64,000 bases of DNA from Collinsella sp. GTDB taxonomy: Bacteria; Actinomycetota; Coriobacteriia; Coriobacteriales; Coriobacteriaceae. Shown here piece by piece: positions 7,232 through 16,588 of the stretch; the first letter of the stretch is position 1, and every line of letters starts with the position of its first letter. Below the pieces are notes generated by a model. It searched no databases. It had not been told where the DNA came from and saw only the letters and a program-made list of their open reading frames with translations. The DNA is taken from contig JAGZEK010000011.1 of NCBI GenBank assembly GCA_018368345.1, positions 3,248 through 67,247 on the forward strand, in the 5' to 3' direction. The translations under genes were made by a program, and so were the position numbers.

Positions 7232-9112
7232 ATGCTCAATAATCACGAGGTCAATCTAACCGACGAGGAGGCTGCCGCTGAGGTCGCCCGCGTCGCGAAG
7301 ACCTACCCCGTGGTGCGTTTGCTGTCGGCCGATCAGATTAAGAGCGAGCCTAACTGCCTGCTCGCCGGCGATCGGTGTCCTTGTTTGCGCCAGTCGAGTC
7401 TTGAGGCTTTGGCAGACTCCGATGAGGTGTCGGAGCAACTGCTCAATGATGGTACCGAGTACCGCGCTCGCCTGCGCCCTCTGAAGGTCGAGGGCGAGCC
7501 TCACGTCTTGCTGATGGTGCGTCCGATTGATGAGCAAGAGGCCGCGGAAGAGGACCTTGTCTACACCGACGTGCTGACGAGCGTGCGCAACCGCCGATAT
7601 TACGAGGAAAAGCTCCGTAGCGCCCGCATGAATGCCGGCGTTGCGATGATCGACGTTGATGATTTTAGGGCCTTCAACGATACGTGTGGCCGTCATGCCG
7701 GCGACCTTGCGCTCGGTGCTGTGGCGACAGCCATACGCAGCGGAATTCGTTCGACTGACGAGCTTGTGCGCTATGGCTGCGACAAGTTTGTGGTTGTCAT
7801 GCCCAATATTCCCTCCGATGACTTCACCCGTCGCCTGCATCAGGTGTCCGATGCCGTTCATTCCACGATTATTCCGGGCCATGAGTACGTGAGCTTGACG
7901 GCATGTGTTGGTGGCGTTCGCATTCATGGCGAGACGGTCGATGAGGGCGTTGGCCGCGCTGCTCAGTTACTGAGCCGCGCTAAGGCAAAAGCCGGTACGG
8001 TCGTGACCGATGCCGATTCCATCGAGGCCTTCCAAAGCGAAAAGCCTTTGGTGCTTATCGCCGATGACTCCGAGATGAACCGAGCCATTCTCAGCGAGAT
8101 GCTCAAGGACGAGCATTGCATCCTCGAGGCCGATAACGGTCGTGCGGCGCTCGACATGGTCGACCGCTATGGCGATGAGTTGTCGCTCGTGCTGCTGGAC
8201 ATTGTGATGCCGGGCATAAGCGGCTTTGAGGTGCTGGCCGATCTGTCGCGCCGATCGGGTATCGATAATCTGCCTGTCATCATGATTTCGAGCGGAGATT
8301 CCGATGATGCGGTTCTGCGCGCGTACGAGCTGGGCGCCTCGGACTATATCAACCGCCCGTTTGACTCCCGTGTCGTGCGCCGCCGCGTAAGCAACACCAT
8401 CCGCCTGTACGCCAAACAGCGCCGCCTGACGAACCTGCTGTCCCAACAGTACAACGAGCGCGTCAAGAACAGTCGCATGCTCATCGACATCATGGCCGGC
8501 GTCATGGAGCTTCGCAACGGCGAGAGCGGTAGGCACGTTACGAACATCGAAAAGCTGACCGAGCTGCTGCTTGGCTATCTGGTCCAGCGTAGCGGCACGA
8601 TCTTCCTCGACAATGAGGAACGCTCCACGATCGCCCTGGCTTCGGCGCTGCACGATATCGGCAAGATGTCGATTGACGATGCGATCCTCAACAAGCCCGG
8701 GCGCCTCACGCCCGAGGAATTCGAGATTATGAAGACGCATACCACGATTGGCGCCAACATGCTGCTCGAGCTGGGCAGCCATCACGCCGGCAATGCGCTT
8801 ATGGAATATGCGTACCAGATTGCGCGTTGGCATCACGAGCGCTGGGACGGCAAGGGTTATCCCGATGGCCTTAAGGGCGACGAAATTCCCATCGCCGCGC
8901 AGGTGGTTTCGGTGGCTGACGTGTACGATGCACTGACGAGCGTGCGCGTATACAAGGACGCTATCCCGCACGAGGAGGCGATCCAGATGATCCTGGACGG
9001 TAAGTGCGGCACCTTTAACCCGCTGTTGCTCGACTGCCTGCTCGAGGTGCAAGACCGTATTGCCGAGACGTTGGCACGCCCCGCCGACGTTGTCGCGTTT
9101 CCCACGATTTAG
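7232..9112 (+). CDS. Degenerate GGDEF - receiver - HD-GYP signalling protein
   Basis: 626 residues with three domains. Residues about 105-255 are GGDEF-like, but the signature is GCDKF (182-186) in RYGCDKFVVVMP. The catalytic Gly and Glu are replaced, so cyclase activity is unlikely. Residues about 272-390 are a receiver domain with the phospho-acceptor Asp323 in VLLDIVMPG. Residues about 420-605 are an HD-GYP domain with H474-D475 (HDIGK) and GYP at 542-544 (WDGKGYPDG), which in this family hydrolyses cyclic di-GMP. No membrane segment. The Hpt gene that follows is a plausible partner. The inferred role is a phosphorelay-controlled c-di-GMP phosphodiesterase. Confidence 0.92.
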   Translation: MLNNHEVNLTDEEAAAEVARVAKTYPVVRLLSADQIKSEPNCLLAGDRCPCLRQSSLEALADSDEVSEQLLNDGTEYRARLRPLKVEGEPHVLLMVRPIDEQEAAEEDLVYTDVLTSVRNRRYYEEKLRSARMNAGVAMIDVDDFRAFNDTCGRHAGDLALGAVATAIRSGIRSTDELVRYGCDKFVVVMPNIPSDDFTRRLHQVSDAVHSTIIPGHEYVSLTACVGGVRIHGETVDEGVGRAAQLLSRAKAKAGTVVTDADSIEAFQSEKPLVLIADDSEMNRAILSEMLKDEHCILEADNGRAALDMVDRYGDELSLVLLDIVMPGISGFEVLADLSRRSGIDNLPVIMISSGDSDDAVLRAYELGASDYINRPFDSRVVRRRVSNTIRLYAKQRRLTNLLSQQYNERVKNSRMLIDIMAGVMELRNGESGRHVTNIEKLTELLLGYLVQRSGTIFLDNEERSTIALASALHDIGKMSIDDAILNKPGRLTPEEFEIMKTHTTIGANMLLELGSHHAGNALMEYAYQIARWHHERWDGKGYPDGLKGDEIPIAAQVVSVADVYDALTSVRVYKDAIPHEEAIQMILDGKCGTFNPLLLDCLLEVQDRIAETLARPADVVAFPTI

Positions 9113-9136
9113 TTTGACCAAAGGAGTTTTTAATCC

Positions 9137-9493
9137 ATGATTTCCATGCGTGAGGCGTATGAGAAGATCGGCGCTAATTATGACGACGCGTGCGCTCGGC
9201 TGATGGGCGGGGAAATGCTTGCCCGCTTTGCCCTCAAGTTTTTGGATGACGAGAGCATGGACAAGCTGGAGGCCGCCATGGCGGCAGGAGACGCCGAAGG
9301 TGCGTTTATGGCAGCGCACACGCTCAAGGGCGTGAGCCAGAACCTGGGATTCGATAATCTGTACGAGCCGGCGGTCGTGGTAACCGAAGCGCTGCGCGGC
9401 GCCGATGCCGTTGACGGCGTCCGCGAGGGGATGCATGCGTTGCAGCAGCAATATGCGGCTACGATGTCGGCTCTGCGCGAGGCGGCCGAGTAA
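9137..9493 (+). CDS. Hpt-domain histidine phosphotransfer protein
   Basis: 118 residues, almost entirely one Hpt four-helix domain. The phosphorylatable His61 lies in AAHTLKGVSQNLG, the standard H-x-L-K-G motif. Such proteins shuttle phosphate between receivers in multistep phosphorelays. AAAGGAG precedes the ATG, and the gene follows the receiver/HD-GYP gene by 24 bases, so the two are co-transcribed. No histidine kinase is visible nearby, so the input kinase must be elsewhere. Confidence 0.92.
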   Translation: MISMREAYEKIGANYDDACARLMGGEMLARFALKFLDDESMDKLEAAMAAGDAEGAFMAAHTLKGVSQNLGFDNLYEPAVVVTEALRGADAVDGVREGMHALQQQYAATMSALREAAE

Positions 9494-9521
9494 GAGGCTG
9501 TGAGCCTTGATGACTATGAGC

Positions 9522-9577
9522 GTGGATAATCTCCCGTTTTAGGCCCGGTGGCGGCCTCAAAGTGGGAGATTATCCAC
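9522..9577. repeat. Long stem-loop after hpt gene
   Basis: GTGGATAATCTCCC (9522-9535) pairs with GGGAGATTATCCAC (9564-9577), and AGGCC (9541-9545) pairs with GGCCT (9553-9557) inside, so nearly the whole stretch folds into one hairpin. It lacks a T run. It may terminate the upstream operon or be a repeat element. Confidence 0.7.
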
Positions 9578-9670
9578 TCTCGTTCGATACGTGTCCAAAA
9601 ATCCACGCTCACCCCTTCTGATTAGTGAATGGCCTATGCGCACTGGCGGGGCTTTCCGCATGCAATCCAT

Positions 9671-9702
9671 ATCGTTGTTCGATAAACTGTTCGAATAACG
9701 AT
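9671..9702. promoter_or_regulatory. Palindromic operator candidate before DUF2975 gene
   Basis: ATCGTTGTTCGA (9671-9682) and TCGAATAACGAT (9691-9702) are inverted, matching at 11 of 12 positions, with an 8-base spacer. It ends 22 bases before the start at 9724. A likely site for the Xre-type regulator encoded two genes downstream, which would give autoregulation. Confidence 0.55.
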
Positions 9703-9723
9703 AGAGTCGATGAGGGTGAGTGT

Positions 9724-10284
9724 ATGTCCAACAGCGTTCAGCGTATGGCCAAGGCGGGCGAAAATATCAGGAAGCTTGGTTTTTGCATGGCAGCCGTTTT
9801 TGCAGGGATGCTCGTCGCTTTTGCCGCGTTGGTTGTTTACGTGATCTGGTATGCGGTTGCAAACGTTGCTTCTGTCGATTCTTTCGGTGTCGTGACGCTT
9901 CTCGATGGCGGGTGCATCGTTATCCCAAGCGGACTGTGCCTGGCGCTCGTCGTGGGTATTTCGCTTGTCGTTTTGTGCGGGATCAGCCGTAATATCTCTC
10001 GGGGCGTCTCGCCCTTTACCAAGACGCATGTGCGGCTTATCCGTGTTCTCGCGCTTGCCTTTGCTGTTAACGCCGCGGTTTCGCTTGTTGGTGCCTATGG
10101 ATCGGTTAGTCTCACCATTGGCGGACTGGAGCTTTACATCGTGCCTCATTCCTTCGTTATTGAGATTTGCCAAGGCGCTACCTTTGATGCGGGGTCGTTT
10201 ATCGGCGCAGTTGTCTGTTTGTTTATCTCGGCGATCTGGAGTTATGCCTCGCTGCTCCAAGAGCAGTCTGACGAGCTTGTGTAG
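9724..10284 (+). CDS. DUF2975-type membrane protein
   Basis: 186 residues with about four hydrophobic segments (roughly 18-45, 60-85, 105-130 and 155-180). The SRGVSPFTKTHVRLIR stretch matches the conserved G-x-PF segment of DUF2975 proteins. Function is unknown. These proteins are commonly encoded next to a small YozG-like Xre regulator, as here. The start ATG 9724 has GAGGGTGAG upstream and excludes a 33-codon extension that overlaps the palindromic promoter region. Confidence 0.75.
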   Translation: MSNSVQRMAKAGENIRKLGFCMAAVFAGMLVAFAALVVYVIWYAVANVASVDSFGVVTLLDGGCIVIPSGLCLALVVGISLVVLCGISRNISRGVSPFTKTHVRLIRVLALAFAVNAAVSLVGAYGSVSLTIGGLELYIVPHSFVIEICQGATFDAGSFIGAVVCLFISAIWSYASLLQEQSDELV

Positions 10285-10292
10285 GAGGAAAC

Positions 10293-10622
10293 ATGAGCTA
10301 TCTCATCATCGAGCTTGAGACGCAGCTGCTTAAGACCGGAAAGACCAGCGCTGATCTGATTCGGGCGACGGGGCATACTCCGGCTAATATTTCAAAGCTT
10401 AGAAACGGAAAGATAAAAGCTATTCGCCTAAAGACGCTTCTCGATATCTGTGATGAGCTTGATTGTCAACCGGGAGATATTATTCAGCGCGTGAGCGAGA
10501 AAGAGCTTGAGGAGCTTATTGTCGAGCGCGCGAAAAATGTCGTGAGACAGATGCGGGATGGCGGAGGCAACGAGGCGTCGCTTCCGACATCAGTCTTTGC
10601 TGTCGATTTGAGCGACGAGTAG
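10293..10622 (+). CDS. YozG-like Xre-family transcriptional regulator
   Basis: 109 residues. The first 70 form a helix-turn-helix domain of the Cro/CI type: LLKTGKTSADLIRATGHTPANIS, then KLRNGKIKAIRLKTLLDICDEL and CQPGDIIQ. A charged tail follows. It starts 8 bases after the DUF2975 gene behind TAGGAGG, so the pair forms one operon. It probably represses its own promoter at the palindrome at 9671 and perhaps the next operon. Confidence 0.87.
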   Translation: MSYLIIELETQLLKTGKTSADLIRATGHTPANISKLRNGKIKAIRLKTLLDICDELDCQPGDIIQRVSEKELEELIVERAKNVVRQMRDGGGNEASLPTSVFAVDLSDE

Positions 10623-10662
10623 CTTAAGGCGAACAACTAAAACGAAATATCAGCGTGAAGGG

Positions 10663-10691
10663 ACCCGTGTCTAACACGGGTTCTTTCTTTT
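10663..10691 (+). terminator. Terminator after Xre regulator
   Basis: ACCCGTGT (10663-10670) pairs with ACACGGGT (10674-10681), followed by TCTTTCTTTT. It separates the regulator pair from the ABC operon. Confidence 0.88.
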
Positions 10692-10699
10692 AGATTATC

Positions 10700-10749
10700 T
10701 TGACAAATATGAGTTATCGAAAAACAATAACAACTATGGAAAACGATAA
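10700..10749 (+). promoter_or_regulatory. Promoter region of ABC exporter operon
   Basis: A consensus -35 TTGACA lies at 10700-10705 with an AT-rich stretch after it, but the -10 is not clear. TTATCG (10714-10719) and CGATAA (10744-10749) are inverted across 24 bases and could be regulator half-sites. Confidence 0.45.
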
Positions 10750-10766
10750 AGTAAAGAAGGAACGAT

Positions 10767-11528
10767 ATGAGCGGTTTTGCTATCAAGCGGAACGGGAGGC
10801 CAATGAACGTATCAACGATAAGGCTATCAAGGGTGTCAAAGCGCTATGGGCGGCGCCGCGTTTTGCATGACGTTTCCTTCGAGGTACATCAGTCTGAGCT
10901 CTGCGCCCTTGTTGGTGCAAACGGGGCGGGCAAAAGCACGCTTATTAAAATCGTATTGGGCCTCTGTGAGCCATCGTCGGGGAGCGTGGAGCTCTTTGGA
11001 GGCAAGTCGAAAAAAGAGCTGAGCCTGATGCGGACGCGTGTCGGCTATGTGCCAGATTCCTGCGGAGCATACCAATCCCTCAGTGCGGCTGAGAATCTTC
11101 GGATCCGATGTGCGGAATGGGGGCTCGATGAGAAACGTGAGGTTCCTCGCGTCTTGGGCCTAGTCGGGCTGGACGTCGATGAGAAAAAGAGCGTGAGCAG
11201 TTTTTCTCTGGGAATGAAACGGCGACTGGATATAGCTACGGCTTTATTGGGCGACACCGACGTACTAATTTTCGATGAGCCGGCAAATGGATTGGATCCG
11301 TTGGGCATCGAGAGTATATGGGCCCTTATCGGTCGATTGAATCGGGAGCAGGGCAAAACCATGCTTATCTCTAGCCACGACTTGGATGAGCTGGCATCGG
11401 TTGCAACAAGCTGCCTGTTTCTTCATGACGGTGAACTGCTAAAAAAGGAATCGATGGACGTCATAAGGGATGAGGCGCCATCCCTAAAAGAGTATTACAG
11501 GCGCTTGATGAAGGCGGTCTCGCTATGA
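10767..11528 (+). CDS. ABC transporter ATP-binding protein (exporter type)
   Basis: 253 residues with a full ABC ATPase: Walker A GANGAGKST, signature FSLGMKRRLD and Walker B VLIFDEPANGLDP. The single-domain layout with SFSLGMKRR is typical of drug, lantibiotic or Na+ ABC-2 exporters. AAGGA precedes ATG 10767. A second in-frame start at 10803 behind GGGAGG gives a more usual N-terminus and is possible. The next gene overlaps by 4 bases, so the ATPase and its permease are coupled. The transported substrate is unknown. Confidence 0.92.
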   Translation: MSGFAIKRNGRPMNVSTIRLSRVSKRYGRRRVLHDVSFEVHQSELCALVGANGAGKSTLIKIVLGLCEPSSGSVELFGGKSKKELSLMRTRVGYVPDSCGAYQSLSAAENLRIRCAEWGLDEKREVPRVLGLVGLDVDEKKSVSSFSLGMKRRLDIATALLGDTDVLIFDEPANGLDPLGIESIWALIGRLNREQGKTMLISSHDLDELASVATSCLFLHDGELLKKESMDVIRDEAPSLKEYYRRLMKAVSL

Positions 11529-12349
11529 AGCGGGCGATCCATCCCATAAAGGCAGATATGATGCGTTTGCACAGGATATTTCCGGCGAAGTTTGGTCTTG
11601 CGCTTATGCTGGCGTTCGGCCTTCTCTTCGGCATCTTTCTAAAAAACGGAACAACGTTGCTCGCCTTTGGCTATGGCGTTTGTGGGGAGGATATTGGTTT
11701 CCTCTGGAATGCAATCGATCCTTCTGCGCCTGATGAGTCCCTTGCGCGCAGCGCTTTTGCCGGTACATCCCTGTTCGTTCCACTCATCGTTTGTTTGGTG
11801 CTTTTACAGGAGCATGGCTATAAAGAGGGGCACCGAATTTCTTCGGCAAGAGGTCTCAACCGCTTTTATGGGGCTCTAGCCCATGCATTTTCGTCTGCTT
11901 TAATAATTGGCGCAGCGTATAGCGCGCTTTGCCTTCTTCTTTTTGCAATAGCCATAATACGTGGAGGGCATAACTACTCGCACAACATACTAACTGTATT
12001 TTTGCCTGCAATGATAGTCAACGCCGTATTGGTGATATCGGTTGCGCTGGAGACGGTGACCATCTATCGGATAACGGGCAGCGCTGTATTGAGTGGGGCC
12101 GTGGTGATAGTCGGATTTGTCATGAGCTTGACGCTCTACGGAGCCTTCCTTCAGGCACCTATACCATCCTTGCGATGGATCTTCTTCCTTCCGGGGCCGT
12201 ACCTTGGAGTCGGATGTGCCCTTGGGTATAGCGATATGGGGCAGCTGACGCTTCTGGGATATGGCGTGGCAGCCAGCTGTCTATCGGTATTGATTTACGC
12301 TCTCTTGAGCTTTCGCGCTGGGGGTGTGCTCAATGGCTCGTCAGATTAA
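11525..12349 (+). CDS. ABC-2-like permease subunit 1
   Basis: 274 residues with about six hydrophobic segments (around 20-40, 75-95, 120-148, 155-180, 190-215 and 235-265). Its start overlaps the ATPase stop (ATGA), and its end overlaps the second permease. No family motif stands out, so the call rests on topology and operon position. It would form the membrane half of the exporter together with the next gene. Confidence 0.8.
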   Translation: MKRAIHPIKADMMRLHRIFPAKFGLALMLAFGLLFGIFLKNGTTLLAFGYGVCGEDIGFLWNAIDPSAPDESLARSAFAGTSLFVPLIVCLVLLQEHGYKEGHRISSARGLNRFYGALAHAFSSALIIGAAYSALCLLLFAIAIIRGGHNYSHNILTVFLPAMIVNAVLVISVALETVTIYRITGSAVLSGAVVIVGFVMSLTLYGAFLQAPIPSLRWIFFLPGPYLGVGCALGYSDMGQLTLLGYGVAASCLSVLIYALLSFRAGGVLNGSSD

Positions 12350-13151
12350 AAGACTTCTCCAGTCAGAATTGAAGCATGTGAGCAAAAGGGCGTACGCCTT
12401 AATCCTGGTAATTAATGCGTACATGGTGATATTGCAGCTTAATTCTTTCCCGATGTGGTTCTGTAGCCTCCGTGAGAACAGTTTCTTGGGTTTTTTCCCA
12501 GACCCGACGCTTCGGCTATCGGCGGAGGATGTCCTTCTATTTGGCAATGCAGAGGTTTTTCGCGGTCTGCTGTTCAACGTAGCCCCGTTGGCCCATGCAT
12601 TGTTCTTTCCGTTCATCGCGGCTTGCATTGTGCCGCGCTTTGTCAGTTCGGGCTTTGTCGAGGAACCGTGGGGGTTGTCGGAGGCTCGGGGAGGGAAGCG
12701 TGTGTGCGCTATCGTTGCGCGAGTGGTGCTATCTTCTTTTGCCCTTTTGGGCGCGTTTGTCCTGTCGAGTGTCGTTTTGTACTGTCTTAACTGCGCAATC
12801 GTTTCGGATGCTCAGCAGTATTTCAACCTGCATGTATTTTGCTATCGACTTCTTCTGGCGAGTGCCGTCTGTCTTGCATATGTGGTCTCTTGCGTGATCG
12901 CTGTTTCCTATTTTGGGGCCGGCTTCGGTCCGATTGGCATGCTGTTGCTTGTCAACGTCGTAGCGATCTACATACAGATCGGGGCCAATTCCATGCTTCC
13001 GCTTCCAGCCTCGATGCTCATGTGGATTTGCGGCGTGACCCCGTTGGGGAATGGTCAATGCATTTCGATTTTAATTGACTGTCTCATAAACGTAGCAAGC
13101 GTTGTTGCCATTTGCTTTACTGTCGACCGATTGCGGTCGAGATTTCTCTGA
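12333..13151 (+). CDS. ABC-2-like permease subunit 2
   Basis: About 272 residues with six hydrophobic segments. It overlaps the end of the first permease by 17 bases. I chose ATG 12333 (MARQIKRLLQSELKHV), with a GTG at 12324 as an alternative. The GGGGGTG stretch just upstream can serve either. The basic N-terminus followed by a membrane segment fits ABC-2 permeases. Last gene of the operon, facing the convergent amidotransferase-like gene. Confidence 0.78.
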   Translation: MARQIKRLLQSELKHVSKRAYALILVINAYMVILQLNSFPMWFCSLRENSFLGFFPDPTLRLSAEDVLLFGNAEVFRGLLFNVAPLAHALFFPFIAACIVPRFVSSGFVEEPWGLSEARGGKRVCAIVARVVLSSFALLGAFVLSSVVLYCLNCAIVSDAQQYFNLHVFCYRLLLASAVCLAYVVSCVIAVSYFGAGFGPIGMLLLVNVVAIYIQIGANSMLPLPASMLMWICGVTPLGNGQCISILIDCLINVASVVAICFTVDRLRSRFL

Positions 13152-13191
13152 TTGTTTGTGAGGGATAATCATACCGAGCATATCAAATACA

Positions 13192-13228
13192 GGGGGGCGG
13201 GCACCGTAGCTGGTGTCCGCCCCCCCCC
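13192..13228. terminator. GC-rich hairpin between convergent genes, with C9 run
   Basis: The 14-base arm 13192-13205 (six G, then CGGGCACC) pairs with 13212-13225 with one mismatch. The right arm runs into nine consecutive C (13220-13228). It lies between convergent transcription units and probably ends one or both. There is no T tail. Confidence 0.6.
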
Positions 13229-13262
13229 GGCTTAGGAGGCTTTAACCTGAGTGGTTCGCGAG

Positions 13263-14072
13263 CTAGCGCGCCTGCTTAACCTTTGCCGCTGCCTCGACAA
13301 ACGACTTCCACAGGTTAAAGTCGGTCTCGAGCGTCTTCCACGTGTACTCAGGGTGCCATTGCACGCCCAGGCAGAAAGGCTGGCCTTCGACCTCGATGCA
13401 CTCGGGAACGCCGTCGGTTGCCTTGGCGACCAAGCGCGTGCTTTTACCCAGACGGTCGACGCAGCAGTGATGTGCCGAGTTGGTCTGGATCAGCCTGTGC
13501 CCGCCAACCGCGCGCTCCAGCAGCGAGCCCGGCACGACCTCGACGGGGTGCACGGGATCGTTGAGCACGTGGGTATGGCGCCACTGCGTGCGGCCCTCGC
13601 GCGCGCCCAGGCTCGGCACGTCCATGCACAGGGTGCCGCCGGTGGCGACATTGAGCAGCTGCGTGCCTCGGCAGGTGGTAAAGAGCGGCTTCTTGGCGCG
13701 AAGCACCTCGTTAACCAGCTTAAACTCAAAACGGTCGCGAATCTCACAGCACAGCGTGGGGTCGTAAGGACGCTCGTCGCCCCAGCGTTTGGGGTTGACG
13801 TCCGGGCCGCCGGGAATAGCGATACCGTCAGCGATTTCCACGTAATGACGGATAACATCGACGTCTTCGGTAATAGACATCTGCAGTGGCAGGCCGCCGG
13901 CGGCAAGGATGGCATCGACAAAGACACTTGCGATTTCCTCGTTGGGGGAGAGCGTCTCGCTCAAAAAAGGCTTTGCCTCTTCCCAACGCGGCGCGACGAG
14001 GATGAGCGGACGGTCGGCGGGGGCGACGTCGACGTGCGGGGTATAGGACAAGGAAGTACGTGTTCCGATCAT
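13263..14072 (-). CDS. Gamma-glutamyl-gamma-aminobutyrate hydrolase family peptidase (C26)
   Basis: 269 residues with a class I glutamine-amidotransferase fold: the nucleophile Cys in FTTCRGTQLLN and the His-Glu pair in GVQWHPEY. DGIAIPGGPDVNP is the oxyanion-side loop typical of PuuD-like peptidases, which cut gamma-glutamyl bonds. I chose the ATG at 14070-14072 (MIGTRTSLSY). The longer frame to 14123 has no better ribosome-binding site. It follows the ABC importer ATPase by 87 bases on the same strand and may be its last gene, which would fit release of glutamate from gamma-glutamyl compounds. That link is inference. Confidence 0.85.
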   Translation of the reverse strand: MIGTRTSLSYTPHVDVAPADRPLILVAPRWEEAKPFLSETLSPNEEIASVFVDAILAAGGLPLQMSITEDVDVIRHYVEIADGIAIPGGPDVNPKRWGDERPYDPTLCCEIRDRFEFKLVNEVLRAKKPLFTTCRGTQLLNVATGGTLCMDVPSLGAREGRTQWRHTHVLNDPVHPVEVVPGSLLERAVGGHRLIQTNSAHHCCVDRLGKSTRLVAKATDGVPECIEVEGQPFCLGVQWHPEYTWKTLETDFNLWKSFVEAAAKVKQAR

Positions 14073-14159
14073 AGGTGTTGCTTTCGAATCCGGGTGGACA
14101 TGGCACAGGGGTGCGCGGGGCAAACGCTGGTGATGAATTTGCCCCGCGCGGCAATTGGG

Positions 14160-14924
<765 letters not shown>

Positions 14925-14960
14925 GGTGCTCGGCTCCTTATGCTTTGAGAACGTGGGTAC

Positions 14961-15794
14961 TTAGCGGATGATGGTTGCGCCGGTCTTGTGCGAAACATAG
15001 ACAGCGGCCTTGTTGATCGCGACGTTGATAAGGATGTAGATGACCGCGATAACCAGGTAGACCGACACGAGGGCGTCGTAGTTGGTAATGAGCACGCGGG
15101 CATTTTGCATGAGGTCGGGGTAGCTCACCACGTAGGCGACGGTGGTGTCTTTGACGACGACCACAAGCTGCGAAATCAACGACGGAATGATAAAGCGAAT
15201 CGCCTGTGGCAGCACGATTTTAAAGGTGATTTTGGCCTTGGAGAGACCGAGCGCCTGGGCGGCTTCGACCTGGCCGCGCGGTACGGCGTTGACGCCGGCG
15301 CGGAAGATCTCGGCAAGTACGCCGGCCGCAGCGAGCGCGACGGGAAGCGTGAGCATCCAAAACGACGGCAGCGCGATCTTGTACTGGGGCAGCACCAAAA
15401 AGAAGAAGTAGATGAACAGCAGGCTCGGCACGCCGCGGAAGAAATCGGTGAGTACGCGGCAGACCAGCTGCAGCGGCTTAATATCGCTCGTGCGGCCGAG
15501 CATAAGGGCTAAGCCCAGCACCAGCGCGATTGCGCCAGCGGTGAGTGCGACTTTAACGGTGCCCTCAAAGCCGGCAAGCAAGAACTTCCAGGTGGTGAGG
15601 TGCGTAAAGAAATACCAGTAGTGGACCGAAAGCTGACCGGTCACATAAAAGCGCTGCAGTACCAGGACGGCGAGTGCGGCCACGGCAACAAGCGAGATGG
15701 CGGTGCCGATGCGAATCTTGGCGCGCATCTTGGGGCCGGGAGCCTCGTAGAGCGCATCGCGTATGGTAAGCGCAGGGGAGGAATGCTTGCTCAT
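14961..15794 (-). CDS. Polar amino acid ABC importer, permease
   Basis: 277 residues with about five membrane segments. The inner-membrane coupling motif is visible around AEIFRAGVNAVPRGQVEAA, followed by LGLSKAKITFKIVLPQAIR, as in HisM/GlnP permeases. The N-terminal 30 residues are cytoplasmic. The start overlaps the end of the other permease by 4 bases. It forms the heterodimeric pore with that subunit. Confidence 0.93.
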   Translation of the reverse strand: MSKHSSPALTIRDALYEAPGPKMRAKIRIGTAISLVAVAALAVLVLQRFYVTGQLSVHYWYFFTHLTTWKFLLAGFEGTVKVALTAGAIALVLGLALMLGRTSDIKPLQLVCRVLTDFFRGVPSLLFIYFFFLVLPQYKIALPSFWMLTLPVALAAAGVLAEIFRAGVNAVPRGQVEAAQALGLSKAKITFKIVLPQAIRFIIPSLISQLVVVVKDTTVAYVVSYPDLMQNARVLITNYDALVSVYLVIAVIYILINVAINKAAVYVSHKTGATIIR

Positions 15795-16450
15795 CGGAGG
15801 ATCCTCACCTTCTTGTCGATGTAGTTGCCAATGTGGCTCACCACAAAGGCCGTGCCCAGGTAGCCGAGCGCCGAGATAAAGAACGCGGCGACGCCGCCGA
15901 GCGAGCGCGTGTTGATGTAGCTCACCACGCCGGTGAGCTCCTGCGGTTTAAGCGGCACCTGGCTGCCGAGCGCGGTGGTGAGCATGACGGCGATAAAGAG
16001 GTTGGTCATGGGCAATACGCTCGAGCGCAGCGCCTGCGGAATCACGATCTTGGCGAGGATACGGTTAAAGCTCATGCCGAGCGAACGGGCGGCTTCCACC
16101 TGGCCGACGCCTACGGTGTTGATGCCGCTCATAAAGTTCTCGGAGCCAAAGGCCGAGCCCAAGAGGACCGTGGCGACGATAACGCAGGTGCGGTAGGGCA
16201 GGACGACCTTGAGCGGCGGCAGCGCGTAGACGACGATGATAAGCAGCGCGATGCCAGGGATGTTACGGAAGACCTGGACATACAGGTCGCCAAAGACGCG
16301 CAGCGGCTTGAGCGGCGACACGCGCATCACGGTGACGGCGACGGCCAGCACCATGGCGATGGCAAACGATTCGAGCGTCATGCCCCAGGTTGCTAGCAGC
16401 GCGTCGATATAGTTCTGGCCATAGAGCGACCAGAGTTCGGAGAGACTCAT
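15791..16450 (-). CDS. Polar amino acid ABC importer, permease
   Basis: 219 residues with about five membrane segments. ENFMSGINTVGVGQVEAARS and LGMSFNRILAKIVIPQALR form the EAA-type loop that contacts the ATPase. The first gene after the binding-protein gene, separated from it by 138 bases containing a hairpin, an arrangement often used to lower permease expression relative to the binding protein. GGGAGGTCC precedes the ATG. Confidence 0.93.
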   Translation of the reverse strand: MSLSELWSLYGQNYIDALLATWGMTLESFAIAMVLAVAVTVMRVSPLKPLRVFGDLYVQVFRNIPGIALLIIVVYALPPLKVVLPYRTCVIVATVLLGSAFGSENFMSGINTVGVGQVEAARSLGMSFNRILAKIVIPQALRSSVLPMTNLFIAVMLTTALGSQVPLKPQELTGVVSYINTRSLGGVAAFFISALGYLGTAFVVSHIGNYIDKKVRILR

Positions 16451-16474
16451 GCGGACCTCCCGCCGATAAGGAAA

Positions 16475-16500
16475 GGGGCTCCCGTGTGTACGGAAGCCCC
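16475..16500 (-). terminator. Intercistronic hairpin (attenuator) between binding protein and permease
   Basis: GGGGCTCCCG (16475-16484) pairs with CGGAAGCCCC (16491-16500) with one mismatch and a 6-base loop. On the minus strand it is followed by TTTCCTTA. It probably gives partial termination or 3' protection of the binding-protein mRNA. Confidence 0.65.
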
Positions 16501-16588
16501 GACAACTCAGTGAGGAAACAGTTTACCGCAATAAAGCGCATCATGCGTTTCCGTATGGTTTCGTTGCGGCCGTTACCAGGCTTGCTGC

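Noticed and set aside
13220..13228. C9 run as a phase-variation switch
   Set aside because: It lies outside any gene, in a hairpin between two convergent transcription units.
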